Shown: piece after piece, positions 29,859 through 39,674 of the stretch
Numbering within the stretch: position 1 is the stretch's first letter
How the letters are laid out: each line of letters begins with the position of its first letter
Made by a program: the position numbers and the translations under genes
The notes under the pieces: model-generated
Told to the model about the DNA's origin: nothing
The model's input: the letters and a program-made list of their open reading frames with translations, nothing else
The model's database searches: none
DNA from: Bacteroidales bacterium
GTDB taxonomy: Bacteria; Bacteroidota; Bacteroidia; Bacteroidales; VadinHA17
Length of the DNA stretch: 64,000 nucleotides
Direction: 5' to 3'
Assembly (NCBI GenBank): GCA_029974835.1
Contig: JARKQN010000029.1
Span: 1 to 64,000 of the forward strand

Positions 29859-31202
29859 TTATTTTACTCCAATATATGATCTTACGTTACGGAAACCCAC
29901 ATATGGTTTTGTGGAATCCTGGTATTCATAATCCCTCGAACTTGTCTGAAGGAAGTATGCTATATCTTTCCAGGAGCCTCCGCGGATTACCTTGCGTTTC
30001 ATAACCGGGGGATCCTGGGGTTTGGCGTTATACTCGTAATTGGGATTAAGATCGTGGGTGAAGATGTATGCACTCGGGTGGTAGGCTGTCTGGGTCCATT
30101 CTGCCACATTGCCCGACATATCGTAAAGACCGTATTCATTTGGTTCATAAGAACCAACCTTTGCAGCGTAAACGGAACCATCGTCGACATAGTTGCCGCG
30201 GAGGGGTTTGAAGTTTGCCAGGAAGCAGCCCTTGTAGTTTCTGGTGTAAGGACCGCCCCACGGGTACATTGAAAGGTCAAGTCCGCCCCTTGCTGCGTAT
30301 TCCCATTCGGTTTCGGTTGGCAGACGGTATGCCTGTACATCGGGGATTCCGTTTTTGCGCAGAGCGGTATTCATAAAGTCGGTCCGCCATACGCTGAAGG
30401 CCCTTGCCTGCACCCATGATACTCCGACAACAGGATAGTCGTCGAAGGAGGGATGCCAGAAATATATTGAAGCCTGGGGGTCGTTGAGTGAATAGGTGAA
30501 ATCCCTTATCCAGCAGAGGGTGTCGGGATAAACATTTACAATCTCACGGATAATGAATGCCGAGCGGTCGTTTACGGGTGAGCTTACTCCTTCTATATTA
30601 AATGCCTCTCCGACATATTTTCCTGTTCCGGCCTTGTAATCCTGCACATAGGGCACTCTTGCAGCCTGCTTGTAATCGACCCAGTAAAATGAGTAGTTGA
30701 GTTTTCTCGTGTCAATTTCCTTCTTTGCATTAAATCTTTCCTGGGGAGGGTAATACATTTCCTCCATTATTGCCTGTACCTGTTCATCGCGGTTGTCAAT
30801 CTTTTCGTCCCAGTTAAGAACTTTGGGTTCAATTACATTTCCTTCCTTGTCGGTCATGTAATAATTGCGGCCTTCAATGCCGGCTTCCCCGAGCTTGGTG
30901 CGAAGTATTGAATCGCGAACGTAATAAACGAACTGACGGTATTTGTTATTTGTAATTTCTGTCTGGTCCATCCAGAATGCCTCAACGGTGACCGTCTTCG
31001 ACAATGAATTCACAGCGTGAATGGCGTCTTCATCACTCGGCCCCATTACAAAACTTCCGGCGGGGATGAAGGCCATCTGATAAGGTTCCGGCTCAAAGAA
31101 CTTCTTCCTTCCCATAACACCGGTTAGCTCTCCGGAGCCTGATGAACCGCAACTGTTAAGTAAGATGATCAGGATCAGACCGAAAAAAATCGCTTTTTTC
31201 AT
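29859..31202 (-). CDS. gldK: Type IX secretion/gliding lipoprotein GldK (SUMF1/FGE-like fold)
   Basis: Lipobox-like LLNSCGSS, AFIPAGSFVMGPSDED, VGVSWVQARAFSVWR, RLPTETEWEYAARGG, YDMSGNVAEWTQ, VIRGGSWKD. Confidence 0.95.
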   Translation of the reverse strand: MKKAIFFGLILIILLNSCGSSGSGELTGVMGRKKFFEPEPYQMAFIPAGSFVMGPSDEDAIHAVNSLSKTVTVEAFWMDQTEITNNKYRQFVYYVRDSILRTKLGEAGIEGRNYYMTDKEGNVIEPKVLNWDEKIDNRDEQVQAIMEEMYYPPQERFNAKKEIDTRKLNYSFYWVDYKQAARVPYVQDYKAGTGKYVGEAFNIEGVSSPVNDRSAFIIREIVNVYPDTLCWIRDFTYSLNDPQASIYFWHPSFDDYPVVGVSWVQARAFSVWRTDFMNTALRKNGIPDVQAYRLPTETEWEYAARGGLDLSMYPWGGPYTRNYKGCFLANFKPLRGNYVDDGSVYAAKVGSYEPNEYGLYDMSGNVAEWTQTAYHPSAYIFTHDLNPNYEYNAKPQDPPVMKRKVIRGGSWKDIAYFLQTSSRDYEYQDSTKPYVGFRNVRSYIGVK

Positions 31203-31251
31203 AATTCACCTAAGATTTAAGAATGCAAGTAAGTAAATTTTTATTAAATAA

Positions 31252-32196
31252 TTACAAAAATCTAATACTTTTATATTTCACAGGGCTTTTCCCTAAACTG
31301 AAATCAAAACAGTAATTAACCATAAATTCATGTGATCCGCTTGAATTTTTGCGGATGTCGGAAAGGATAAAGTCATAGGAATATCCTATCCTGATGCCAT
31401 TGTAAAGTTCAGCTCCAATCATTCCTGTCAGTGCATCTCCGGCTCTGTAGGAAACGCCGCCCCAAACTTTTTTATTGTACCTTACAAGAGAATTAACCGT
31501 GAACTGCACTACACGCCCGTCGCTGAAAGCAAATACCGATGGCTGCAGTTCAAAAGCAGGATTCCCCATCTGAAGGTTGTAACCTGCCACGGCATAGTAG
31601 TGCCTGCTCATATAGGGACGTCCTTTTGTAAATTTAAATTCCGGCTGGTTTATGTGCAGAACCGACAGGCCGGCATAATATTTAACGGTTGAATAGAAGG
31701 CTCCCAGGCCTGCATCGAGAGCGATATGGCTCTCCTTGCTCTCAGGTATGAGAGGATCGCCCGAGGGAGGTGTATGCGCATCTCCTGATGGTATCTGCCA
31801 GGATGGGTTCAGCGACTTGTTCAGCATACCCAGCATTATACCGACACCCAGCTTCCCGCTTCCCAGATCAATATGATAGGAATATGTTCCGCCAAGCCTG
31901 ATATCAGAATCAAAACCGGTTTTGTCGTTGTCGACTATCAGGCCCACTCCTCCGGGTGATTTAAAAAGCCTTAAGGGGGCATTGACAGTGAAAAGGGTTG
32001 TGACGGGAGCACCCTTGAATCCCATCCATTGCTGCCGGAGCAGCGCGGTGGCGCAAACCATGCCGGAGATACCGCTGGAGCCGGGATTAAAATAATGAAG
32101 ATTAAACATATACTGGCTGGAAAGAGGATCCTGCTGGCCAAAGATGAACCCTGGCCGTAAAAAAAACAACAGTAGCAATACTGACAGTTTCCTCAT
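31252..32196 (-). CDS. porP: PorP/SprF family type IX secretion membrane protein
   Basis: FGQQDPLSSQYMFNLHYFNPGSSGISGMVCATALLRQQWMGFKGAPVTTLFTVNAPL, the PorP/SprF N-terminal signature. Start refined from 32310. Confidence 0.9.
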   Translation of the reverse strand: MRKLSVLLLLFFLRPGFIFGQQDPLSSQYMFNLHYFNPGSSGISGMVCATALLRQQWMGFKGAPVTTLFTVNAPLRLFKSPGGVGLIVDNDKTGFDSDIRLGGTYSYHIDLGSGKLGVGIMLGMLNKSLNPSWQIPSGDAHTPPSGDPLIPESKESHIALDAGLGAFYSTVKYYAGLSVLHINQPEFKFTKGRPYMSRHYYAVAGYNLQMGNPAFELQPSVFAFSDGRVVQFTVNSLVRYNKKVWGGVSYRAGDALTGMIGAELYNGIRIGYSYDFILSDIRKNSSGSHEFMVNYCFDFSLGKSPVKYKSIRFL

Positions 32197-32255
32197 TCCG
32201 GTAATTATCTGTTTGCGGTAGAAGCAGTAAAATAAATAAAAATATGGAAAGGTTC

Positions 32256-32289
32256 CAAATGTAAAAAATTTTATTTGCCGCTTACCAAA
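32256..32289 (-). promoter_or_regulatory. Candidate promoter of the porP-gldKLMN operon
   Basis: Minus strand: TTTG (32289-32286), 22-nt spacer, TACATTTG (32263-32256); about 60 nt upstream of the porP start. Confidence 0.45.
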
Positions 32290-32363
32290 AATCTTTTGAT
32301 AAGCATACATAAAAAACGTGACAAACTATAAAATATTGATGATAAATGAAAGAAAATTAATGG

Positions 32364-33533
32364 TCAGAAACTGAATTTCTCAACAGCCCTGAACCACCTT
32401 TCGGGTATTTCATTTTTGTTGGCGAGGAGATAATCCTCGTGTGAACATGAAGCATACTTTATCGTTCCTTTCGGGGTATGGATTTCCATCCACCATCTGT
32501 CGGTAATATTGCTTCTTACAAAAATCATGTCGTCTTCCATGTCGGCAACATGCACATGATAGCGCGTAAAGCGACCGCTTGTCTGGTCATCAAGGAAATC
32601 AGCCTCATTCTGTTTTTGTCCGGCTCCTTCGATGAAAAACCAGATTATCTGTGCTGCAAGATCAGAAGTCTGAAAATTGTTGTCGAGGTCGGGATTAACT
32701 TCAAAGATTCCAAAGATTTTCAGAGAGTCGGAGATGCCTGCATAGCGGGATAAAAGGCATATCTCCTCTCCGTAGAAACCGTTCGGTGAAGTGAATCTGG
32801 TGCCCGGTGCATCCGATTGCCTGACGGCGGCTATATCAAAAAGCACAGCATCCGAATCGCGCATCAGGGGCTCCGTCAGATGAAGGGCCTGCCTTGCATC
32901 CCCGATTCTTACCAGTTCGGCTTTGCGCTTCAGAAGACGGTTTACCGACTGGTAATCGTTCAGGTACGTCTGGTAGCCTATATTTACAAAATGCCCGATG
33001 GCACTTTTATTCCCGTAAATAATCCTGTTCAGGTAATTGCGGGAGTCTGTTTCTTCCCTGTTAGGAGTGAAATCAATTCTTGAATCGACACAGGCAAGCG
33101 TATATCTGTGTCCCAGCTCACTGAAGCACCTGTCAACTGCCAGCGACAATGCACTGCTGCCTCCGATGATCACCGGGATCGTACCTGCCTTTACCAGGTG
33201 GTACATTACATAGGCCAGCCCTGAAACGGTATCTTCGAATGTCACCCCGGTCCTGATGTTCCCGAGGTCGGCAGCTTTGGTTTTCCCGGGTACCCTGGCA
33301 AGCATATAAAGCCGTTTGCGTATTATGTCTGGTCCTTTACTGCATCCTCTGTTGAGCGAGTTGCGGTCGTCGGGTACACCTATAAGGGCTATTTTATATT
33401 TCCATGGTTCCTTAACGGGGTTACTTTCGGTACTTATAGACAGGTTATGAGAGAAACCTGCAGGACCTTCGAGATCTTCAAATTCCGGTTTTTCAATGGA
33501 TACCGGCTCGAGGTAATCGTTCAGGTCCGTCAT
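32364..33533 (-). CDS. Arginase/formimidoylglutamase-fold protein, predicted catalytically inactive
   Basis: Ureohydrolase-like motif positions IIGGSSALSLAVD, ACVDSRIDFTPN, VLFDIAAVRQSDAPGTRFTSPNGF, FGIFEVNPDLD with several metal ligands substituted. Confidence 0.7.
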   Translation of the reverse strand: MTDLNDYLEPVSIEKPEFEDLEGPAGFSHNLSISTESNPVKEPWKYKIALIGVPDDRNSLNRGCSKGPDIIRKRLYMLARVPGKTKAADLGNIRTGVTFEDTVSGLAYVMYHLVKAGTIPVIIGGSSALSLAVDRCFSELGHRYTLACVDSRIDFTPNREETDSRNYLNRIIYGNKSAIGHFVNIGYQTYLNDYQSVNRLLKRKAELVRIGDARQALHLTEPLMRDSDAVLFDIAAVRQSDAPGTRFTSPNGFYGEEICLLSRYAGISDSLKIFGIFEVNPDLDNNFQTSDLAAQIIWFFIEGAGQKQNEADFLDDQTSGRFTRYHVHVADMEDDMIFVRSNITDRWWMEIHTPKGTIKYASCSHEDYLLANKNEIPERWFRAVEKFSF

Positions 33534-33538
33534 GGCAG

Positions 33539-35830
33539 CTATTTTTTGGTTTTCTTCTCTATAATTTCAAGACACTCGTCCTTTGAGATTTCCGCAGGAT
33601 CTGTACCTTTAGGAATGCGGTAATTGTTACCTTCGTATGCAATGTAGGGGCCGTAACGGCCGTTAAGTACTTTTATCTCGCCGAATTCCTTTATCACTTT
33701 CTGTTTTTCGGAATTATCCTTTTCATTCATCAGCTCGATTGCCCTTTCAATGGTGACGGTGTATGGATCGTCAACGTTCCTTTTCAGGGAATAAAACCTG
33801 TTCCGGTATCTTATATAGGGGCCGAATTTGCCTATTCCGGCCACGACCTCATCACCGTCGTGAACTCCGAGCACCCTTGGAAGCTCAAAGAGCTTCAGAG
33901 CCTCTTCGAGAGTAATTGTTTCAATCAGCTGGTTTTTCTGAAGGCTGGCAAACCTGGGTTTTTTTCCTTCGGCGGCTTCCCCTATCTGGGCCACCGGGCC
34001 GAAACGTCCCATCCTTACGGTAACGGGTTCTCCGGTAACAGGATGGCTGCCAAGCATCCTGACAGCAGTCTGCCTCGATTTCTTCTCGAGAGTCTTTTCA
34101 ACCGTTTTGTGAAACGAACCGTAAAAATCATGCAGCATTTTAACCCACGGCAGGTTTCCTGCGGCTATCAGGTCGAACTGTTCCTCCACTTCGGCAGTAA
34201 AATTGTAATCAACAATCTCCGAAAAGTTCTCCATTAGAAAGTCATTGACAATCATCCCTATGTCCTTCGGGAAAAGTTTTGATTTCTCCTTGCCGGTTGT
34301 TTCGGTCTTCGACGATGTTGCAATTTTACCTTCGGAAAGTTCAATAACAGATATTTTTCTTTTTTCGCCCGGCCTGTCTTCTCTTGTTACATATCCGCGT
34401 GCCTGTATAGTGGAAATTATTGGTGCATAGGTTGATGGCCGGCCTATTCCGAGCTCTTCCAGTTTCTTTACCAGACTTGCTTCCGTATACCTTGGGGGAG
34501 GTGTTGTGTATTTTTCCGTTGCGGTAATCCTGTTGTAATAGAGCTTCATTCCTGTTTTAAGAGGAGGAATGATATCTTTTTCATCGTCCCCGTTTTCGGT
34601 GTCGGGAGACTCACTGTAAAGTTTCAGGAATCCGTCGAAGAGGATCACTTCACCTGTGGCGTTGAAGCCTGAAGGGGAGTTGCTCATTCCGATGGAAACG
34701 TTCGTGCGTTCAATTTTTGCATCGGCCATCTGTGACGCCATGGTCCTTTTCCATATAAGCTCATACAGCTTTTTCTCGGCCTGTGTTCCTGTAATTGTCT
34801 TTTTCTCGGGGTAAGCGGGCCTGATTGCCTCGTGAGCCTCCTGTGCTCCCTTTGAGGTGGCTTTGAATTGCCTTGTTTTGGAATATTCTTCGCCGAATTC
34901 TTCCACAATTACATCTCTTGCTTTTGCAATTGCCAGTTTTGAGAGGCTTGTTGAGTCGGTTCGCATGTAGGTAATCTTTCCTTCCTCGTAGAGCTTCTGT
35001 GCCACTGACATTGTCTGGTTGACAGAAAAACCAAGTTTACGGTAGGCTTCCTGCTGGAGTGTTGATGTTGTGAAGGGTGGAGCGGGCGAACGGGTCCCTG
35101 GTTTTACTGTTATATTATTAACAGTGAATTCAGCCTCCCTGCACAACTCCAGGAATCCGGTTGCCTCCTTTAGGCCGGGGAATTTTCCGGCAGCATCAGC
35201 TTTCAGATGTCTGCCTGCCTTATCTCCCTGACCGACGCTGAAGATTCCGGAGATCCTGAAGGATGATTCGGGTTTGAAGGCAATGATTTCCCTTTCGCGT
35301 TCAACGATAAGCCTTACCGCAACCGACTGGACCCTTCCTGCGGAGAGGGAGGGTTGCACTTTTTTCCAGAGTACCGGAGATATCTCAAATCCGACAAGTC
35401 TGTCGAGTACTCTTCTTGCCTGCTGGGCGTTAACAAGATTCATATCGACAGTACGGGGCGATTTTACAGCCTCTTCTATTGCGGATTTTGTTATTTCATG
35501 GAAAACGATTCTTCTGGTTTTCTGAGGGTCAAGATTCAACACCTCAATCAGATGCCAGGCAATGGCTTCTCCTTCGCGGTCTTCATCAGAGGCGATCCAG
35601 ATTGTTTTAGCCTCAGAGGCTGCTTTTCGCAGTTCGGCCACTGCCTTTGTCTTCTCCTTTGGTATCTCATAAAGAGGCCTGAAGCCCGCTTCAATATCAA
35701 TCCCAAGGTTCTTTTTAGTGAGATCCCTGATGTGCCCGAAGCTCGATATCACCCTGAAATCCTTGCCGAGGAATTTTTCAATTGTTCTGGCTTTTGCAGG
35801 AGATTCAACAATTACCAGGTTTTCAGTCAT
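33539..35830 (-). CDS. topA: DNA topoisomerase I
   Basis: NLVIVESPAKARTIEKFLG (Toprim), SDEDREGEAIAWHL, ITYMRTDSTSLS (active-site Tyr), C-terminal GPYIRY/GPYIAYEG repeats. Confidence 0.95.
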   Translation of the reverse strand: MTENLVIVESPAKARTIEKFLGKDFRVISSFGHIRDLTKKNLGIDIEAGFRPLYEIPKEKTKAVAELRKAASEAKTIWIASDEDREGEAIAWHLIEVLNLDPQKTRRIVFHEITKSAIEEAVKSPRTVDMNLVNAQQARRVLDRLVGFEISPVLWKKVQPSLSAGRVQSVAVRLIVEREREIIAFKPESSFRISGIFSVGQGDKAGRHLKADAAGKFPGLKEATGFLELCREAEFTVNNITVKPGTRSPAPPFTTSTLQQEAYRKLGFSVNQTMSVAQKLYEEGKITYMRTDSTSLSKLAIAKARDVIVEEFGEEYSKTRQFKATSKGAQEAHEAIRPAYPEKKTITGTQAEKKLYELIWKRTMASQMADAKIERTNVSIGMSNSPSGFNATGEVILFDGFLKLYSESPDTENGDDEKDIIPPLKTGMKLYYNRITATEKYTTPPPRYTEASLVKKLEELGIGRPSTYAPIISTIQARGYVTREDRPGEKRKISVIELSEGKIATSSKTETTGKEKSKLFPKDIGMIVNDFLMENFSEIVDYNFTAEVEEQFDLIAAGNLPWVKMLHDFYGSFHKTVEKTLEKKSRQTAVRMLGSHPVTGEPVTVRMGRFGPVAQIGEAAEGKKPRFASLQKNQLIETITLEEALKLFELPRVLGVHDGDEVVAGIGKFGPYIRYRNRFYSLKRNVDDPYTVTIERAIELMNEKDNSEKQKVIKEFGEIKVLNGRYGPYIAYEGNNYRIPKGTDPAEISKDECLEIIEKKTKK

Positions 35831-35951
35831 TGATCAGCATTTTATTCCGTTGTTAGACGGCACAAAGTAAATCATTTAGATACCAAACTTCAAAATTTAC
35901 GGTTAACTTTCTTTATTTATTGCTATTTTTGGCGCAAACTGCAAAATTCAC

Positions 35952-38309
35952 ATGACAGGCTCCGGAGAACACAGAAAATACATCATTTGGTTCTGGGCGA
36001 TATTCTCTTTTCCTTTTGTGGCGGCCATTATCCTCTTTACTCTTATTTCAACAGGAAAACTTGGCTTCATGCCTTCGTTTGAGGATCTTGAGAACCCTGA
36101 AAACAACCTGGCCGCAGAGGTTTATTCGGAGGACGGCGTTCTTCTCGGAAAATATTACGCCGAAAAGGAAAATCTGACATGGGCCGATTATGATGAAATA
36201 TCTCCGTATGTGATAAAGGCTCTTATTGCAACCGAGGATATAAGGTTCTACAGGCATTCGGGGATTGATGTGAGGGGGCTCGGAAGGGCGGTGATCAGGA
36301 CCATTCTGATGGGACAAAACACCGGCGGAGGGAGCACCATAACCCAGCAGCTTGCCAAACTGCTTTACCCGCGCGACACAACCCGTACATCGGCTTTTGT
36401 AAGAAAGATAAAGCTTGGCGTGACAAAATTCAAGGAATGGCAGACGGCTGTGAAGCTGGAGAAAAGCTACACCAAGGAGGAGATTATTACAATGTATCTC
36501 AACAGGTACGACTTCATATATAATTCTAAAGGTATAAGGTCGGCTTCGCGGGTTTATTTCAATACAACGCCCGACTCGCTTAACATTCAACAGGCCGCCA
36601 CTCTGGTGGGAATGCTTAAAAACGCCTCTCTGTATAATCCGCTCCGTGATTCGCTGAGAATGGTGAAAAGGAGGAATGTGGTAATCTCCCAGATGGCAAA
36701 ATACGGGTACATTAGCCAGAATGTGGCCGACTCGGTTAAGCAGCTGCCGCTTGTTACAGATTTCAGACCCGAAGATCATACTTCAGGACTTGCGACTTAT
36801 CTCAGGGAATACATCCGTACAACGATGATAAAATTTGAACCCGACCGGCGGTTCTTTTCATTTGAAGAACAGTACAATGATGCCGTATGGCAGTGGGAAA
36901 ACAATCCCCTTTACGGATGGTGCCGGAAAAACAAAAAACCTGACGGAACCAATTATAACCTTTATAAAGACGGCCTTAAGATATATACAACAATAAATTC
37001 AAAAATGCAGAAGTTTGCGGAGGAGGCTCTCACTGAGCACCTTTCGCAGAATATCCAGCCTGCATTCCAGGCTCTTGCCAAAACCTTCAGAAACCCTCCG
37101 TTTTCAAACGACCTTACCAGAAAACAGGTGGAGGAAATAATAATGATGGCCGTAAGGCGCACCGACAGGTACAGGGAACTGGTTAAAAGAAAAATGCCCG
37201 AAGATTCGATCATGCTGGTATTCAATACTCCTGTCAGGATGAAGGTATTCTCCTGGAAAGGAATCAGGGATACGGTTATGACACCGATCGATTCAATAAA
37301 ATATTACAAACATTTCATGAGGTCCTCCTTCATGGTTATGGAACCCAAGTCCGGACATGTGAAGGCTTACGTCGGGGGTCCCGATTTCAGGTTCTTCAAG
37401 TATGACGGCGTTACGGAACAGAAAAGACAGGTGGGAAGTACAATTAAACCTTTTCTGTACACTCTCGCCATGCAGGACGGCTACTCTCCATGCTATGAAG
37501 TTGAGAATATTCCCAGAACCTTCAGGGTAATAATTGACGGCAAAGACTCGACATGGACGCCTAAAAGCTCGGGCCCCAAAGAATATCATGGCAAGATGGT
37601 GACACTAAAATGGGGACTGGCAAAATCGGAAAACTATATTTCAGCCTGGCTGATGACCCAGTTCACCCCACAGGCCGTTGTGGATCTTATGCACAGAATG
37701 GGAATAAGAAGCTTTATCGACCCGGTTTATTCGATATTTCTCGGCACTTCCGATATTACCCTCGAGGAAATGGTAGGAGCTTACGGCACCTTTGCCAATA
37801 AAGGTGTTTATACGCGGCCAATGTATGTTACCCGCATTGAAGATAAAAACGGGAATGTCATCTCAAGGTTTAACACAAAGATTGAGGAAGTGATTACCGA
37901 GGAGCAGGCCTACCTCATGCTCGACCTCCTTCAGGGAGTTGTAAACCAGGGGTCGGGTATAGGAATGCGTGTCAACTACGGATTTACAAACCAGATGGGA
38001 GGCAAAACGGGAACCACCCAGAACCACGGAAACGGCTGGTACATGGGAGTTCTGCCCAACCTTGTGGCGGGTGTGTGGAGCGGATGGGAAGATCAGAGCA
38101 TTCATTTCGAAACCCTGGGAGAAGGACAGGGAGCAAGGATCGCGCTCCCCGTGCTGGCACTCTTCCTCAAAAGATTATATGCCGATCCGCAGTTCGGGAT
38201 AATGGAGGCCGACTATTTTGAAAAACCCGCCGGCTTTTCACTCGAACTTGACTGCGATAAAGTAAAGAGAAACACCGGACGACGCTCCAATTTTGTGGAA
38301 AGATACTGA
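35952..38309 (+). CDS. mrcA: Penicillin-binding protein 1A (transglycosylase/transpeptidase)
   Basis: ATEDIRFYRHSGIDVRGLGRA and GGGSTITQQLAK (GT51); GSTIKPFLYTLAM, SEN and GGKTGTTQN (transpeptidase). Confidence 0.95.
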   Translation: MTGSGEHRKYIIWFWAIFSFPFVAAIILFTLISTGKLGFMPSFEDLENPENNLAAEVYSEDGVLLGKYYAEKENLTWADYDEISPYVIKALIATEDIRFYRHSGIDVRGLGRAVIRTILMGQNTGGGSTITQQLAKLLYPRDTTRTSAFVRKIKLGVTKFKEWQTAVKLEKSYTKEEIITMYLNRYDFIYNSKGIRSASRVYFNTTPDSLNIQQAATLVGMLKNASLYNPLRDSLRMVKRRNVVISQMAKYGYISQNVADSVKQLPLVTDFRPEDHTSGLATYLREYIRTTMIKFEPDRRFFSFEEQYNDAVWQWENNPLYGWCRKNKKPDGTNYNLYKDGLKIYTTINSKMQKFAEEALTEHLSQNIQPAFQALAKTFRNPPFSNDLTRKQVEEIIMMAVRRTDRYRELVKRKMPEDSIMLVFNTPVRMKVFSWKGIRDTVMTPIDSIKYYKHFMRSSFMVMEPKSGHVKAYVGGPDFRFFKYDGVTEQKRQVGSTIKPFLYTLAMQDGYSPCYEVENIPRTFRVIIDGKDSTWTPKSSGPKEYHGKMVTLKWGLAKSENYISAWLMTQFTPQAVVDLMHRMGIRSFIDPVYSIFLGTSDITLEEMVGAYGTFANKGVYTRPMYVTRIEDKNGNVISRFNTKIEEVITEEQAYLMLDLLQGVVNQGSGIGMRVNYGFTNQMGGKTGTTQNHGNGWYMGVLPNLVAGVWSGWEDQSIHFETLGEGQGARIALPVLALFLKRLYADPQFGIMEADYFEKPAGFSLELDCDKVKRNTGRRSNFVERY

Positions 38310-38312
38310 AAA

Positions 38313-39674
38313 TCAGGCAAAGAGATACTTTACAAGCTGCTCCACCTTCCCGGTCCCGGTAATGTTTATTTTCATATTTTTTACATCAGGAATCTTCTGA
38401 AAACGGGAAATCACTATGTTTTCGAACCCCATCTTTGCAGCTTCCCTGATCCTTTGTTCAATGCCTGAAACGGGTCTTATTTCACCCGATAAACCTGCCT
38501 CGCCGGCAAAACATATTTTCTTTCCAAGGGGGATATCGAGGTTTGAAGACAATATTGAACTGATGATGGCAAGGTCAATAGCCGGATCGGCAACCTTTAT
38601 CCCGCCGGCAATATTTAAAAACACATCTTTCATCGCCAGCCTGAAACCTGCCCTCTTCTCAAGAATTGCAAGCAGCATATTCAGCCTCCTGATGTCGAAC
38701 CCGGTGGAGCTTCTCTGGGGAGTTCCGTAAACGGCGCTGCTTACAAGGGCCTGGGTCTCAATGAGGAACGGCCTTATACCGTCGATAGTGGCGGCAATTG
38801 CAATACCGCTCAGCATCTCATCGTGCTGGTTTATAAACAGGGCAGACGGGTTGGCAACCTCTTTCAGCCCCGACCCCGTCATCTCAAAAATTCCTATTTC
38901 GGAAGTGGAACCAAAGCGGTTTTTAACCGACCGCAGTACACGGTAAATGTAGTTGTTCTCCCCTTCGAAATACAATACCACATCAACAATATGTTCAAGT
39001 ACCTTGGGACCTGCCAGAGTTCCGTCCTTGGTAATATGACCGATAAGAATAACCGGGACGCCGGTTATTTTTGAATATTTGAGAAGCATTGCCGCATTCT
39101 CCCTTACCTGGGATACCGACCCTGCCGACGATTCAAGCATTGATGAGGTGATTGTCTGGATGGAATCGACAATGATAACATCAGGATTGAGATTTCCGGC
39201 GTGTGCGGTGATATTTTCAAGATTTGTTTCGCAAAGAACATAGCAGCCGGGGTTGTCTCCCTTGAGCCTGCCTGCCCTGAGGCTTATCTGTTCGGCACTC
39301 TCCTCGCCCGAAACATAAAGAACCTTTTTTCCCGGGGAGGCAAGGGCCAGTTGCAGTGCCAGGGTTGATTTCCCGACGCCAGGTTCTCCGCCCAGCAGTA
39401 TCAGGGAACCCGGAACCATTCCCCCTCCGAGAATCCTGTCGAGCTCCCGTATGCCGGTATTAAGCCTCGGTTTTTCATCGGGCGTAATGGAGGATAGAAG
39501 CAGGGGCTTCCTTTTTTCATCCGGGACGGCATCAAATGAAGGTGTGTGGGGAGAAGGGAGTATTTTTTCCTCCTGGTAGGTGTTCCATTGGCCGCACGAA
39601 GGGCACCGGCCAATCCATTTTGCAGACTCCGCGCCGCAATTCTGGCAAACCCAGACGGATTTATTCTTCGGCAT
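38313..39674 (-). CDS. radA: DNA repair protein RadA
   Basis: Zinc finger VWVCQNCGAESAKWIGRCPSCGQWNT, GGEPGVGKSTLALQLA, KNRFGSTSEIGIFEM; Lon-like C-terminus. Start refined from 39731. Confidence 0.95.
   Translation of the reverse strand: MPKNKSVWVCQNCGAESAKWIGRCPSCGQWNTYQEEKILPSPHTPSFDAVPDEKRKPLLLSSITPDEKPRLNTGIRELDRILGGGMVPGSLILLGGEPGVGKSTLALQLALASPGKKVLYVSGEESAEQISLRAGRLKGDNPGCYVLCETNLENITAHAGNLNPDVIIVDSIQTITSSMLESSAGSVSQVRENAAMLLKYSKITGVPVILIGHITKDGTLAGPKVLEHIVDVVLYFEGENNYIYRVLRSVKNRFGSTSEIGIFEMTGSGLKEVANPSALFINQHDEMLSGIAIAATIDGIRPFLIETQALVSSAVYGTPQRSSTGFDIRRLNMLLAILEKRAGFRLAMKDVFLNIAGGIKVADPAIDLAIISSILSSNLDIPLGKKICFAGEAGLSGEIRPVSGIEQRIREAAKMGFENIVISRFQKIPDVKNMKINITGTGKVEQLVKYLFA

Noticed and set aside
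29859-31202. Sulfatase-modifying (formylglycine-generating) enzyme
   Set aside because: The SUMF1-like fold is present, but gene order porP-gldK-L-M-N and the lipoprotein signal identify it as GldK.
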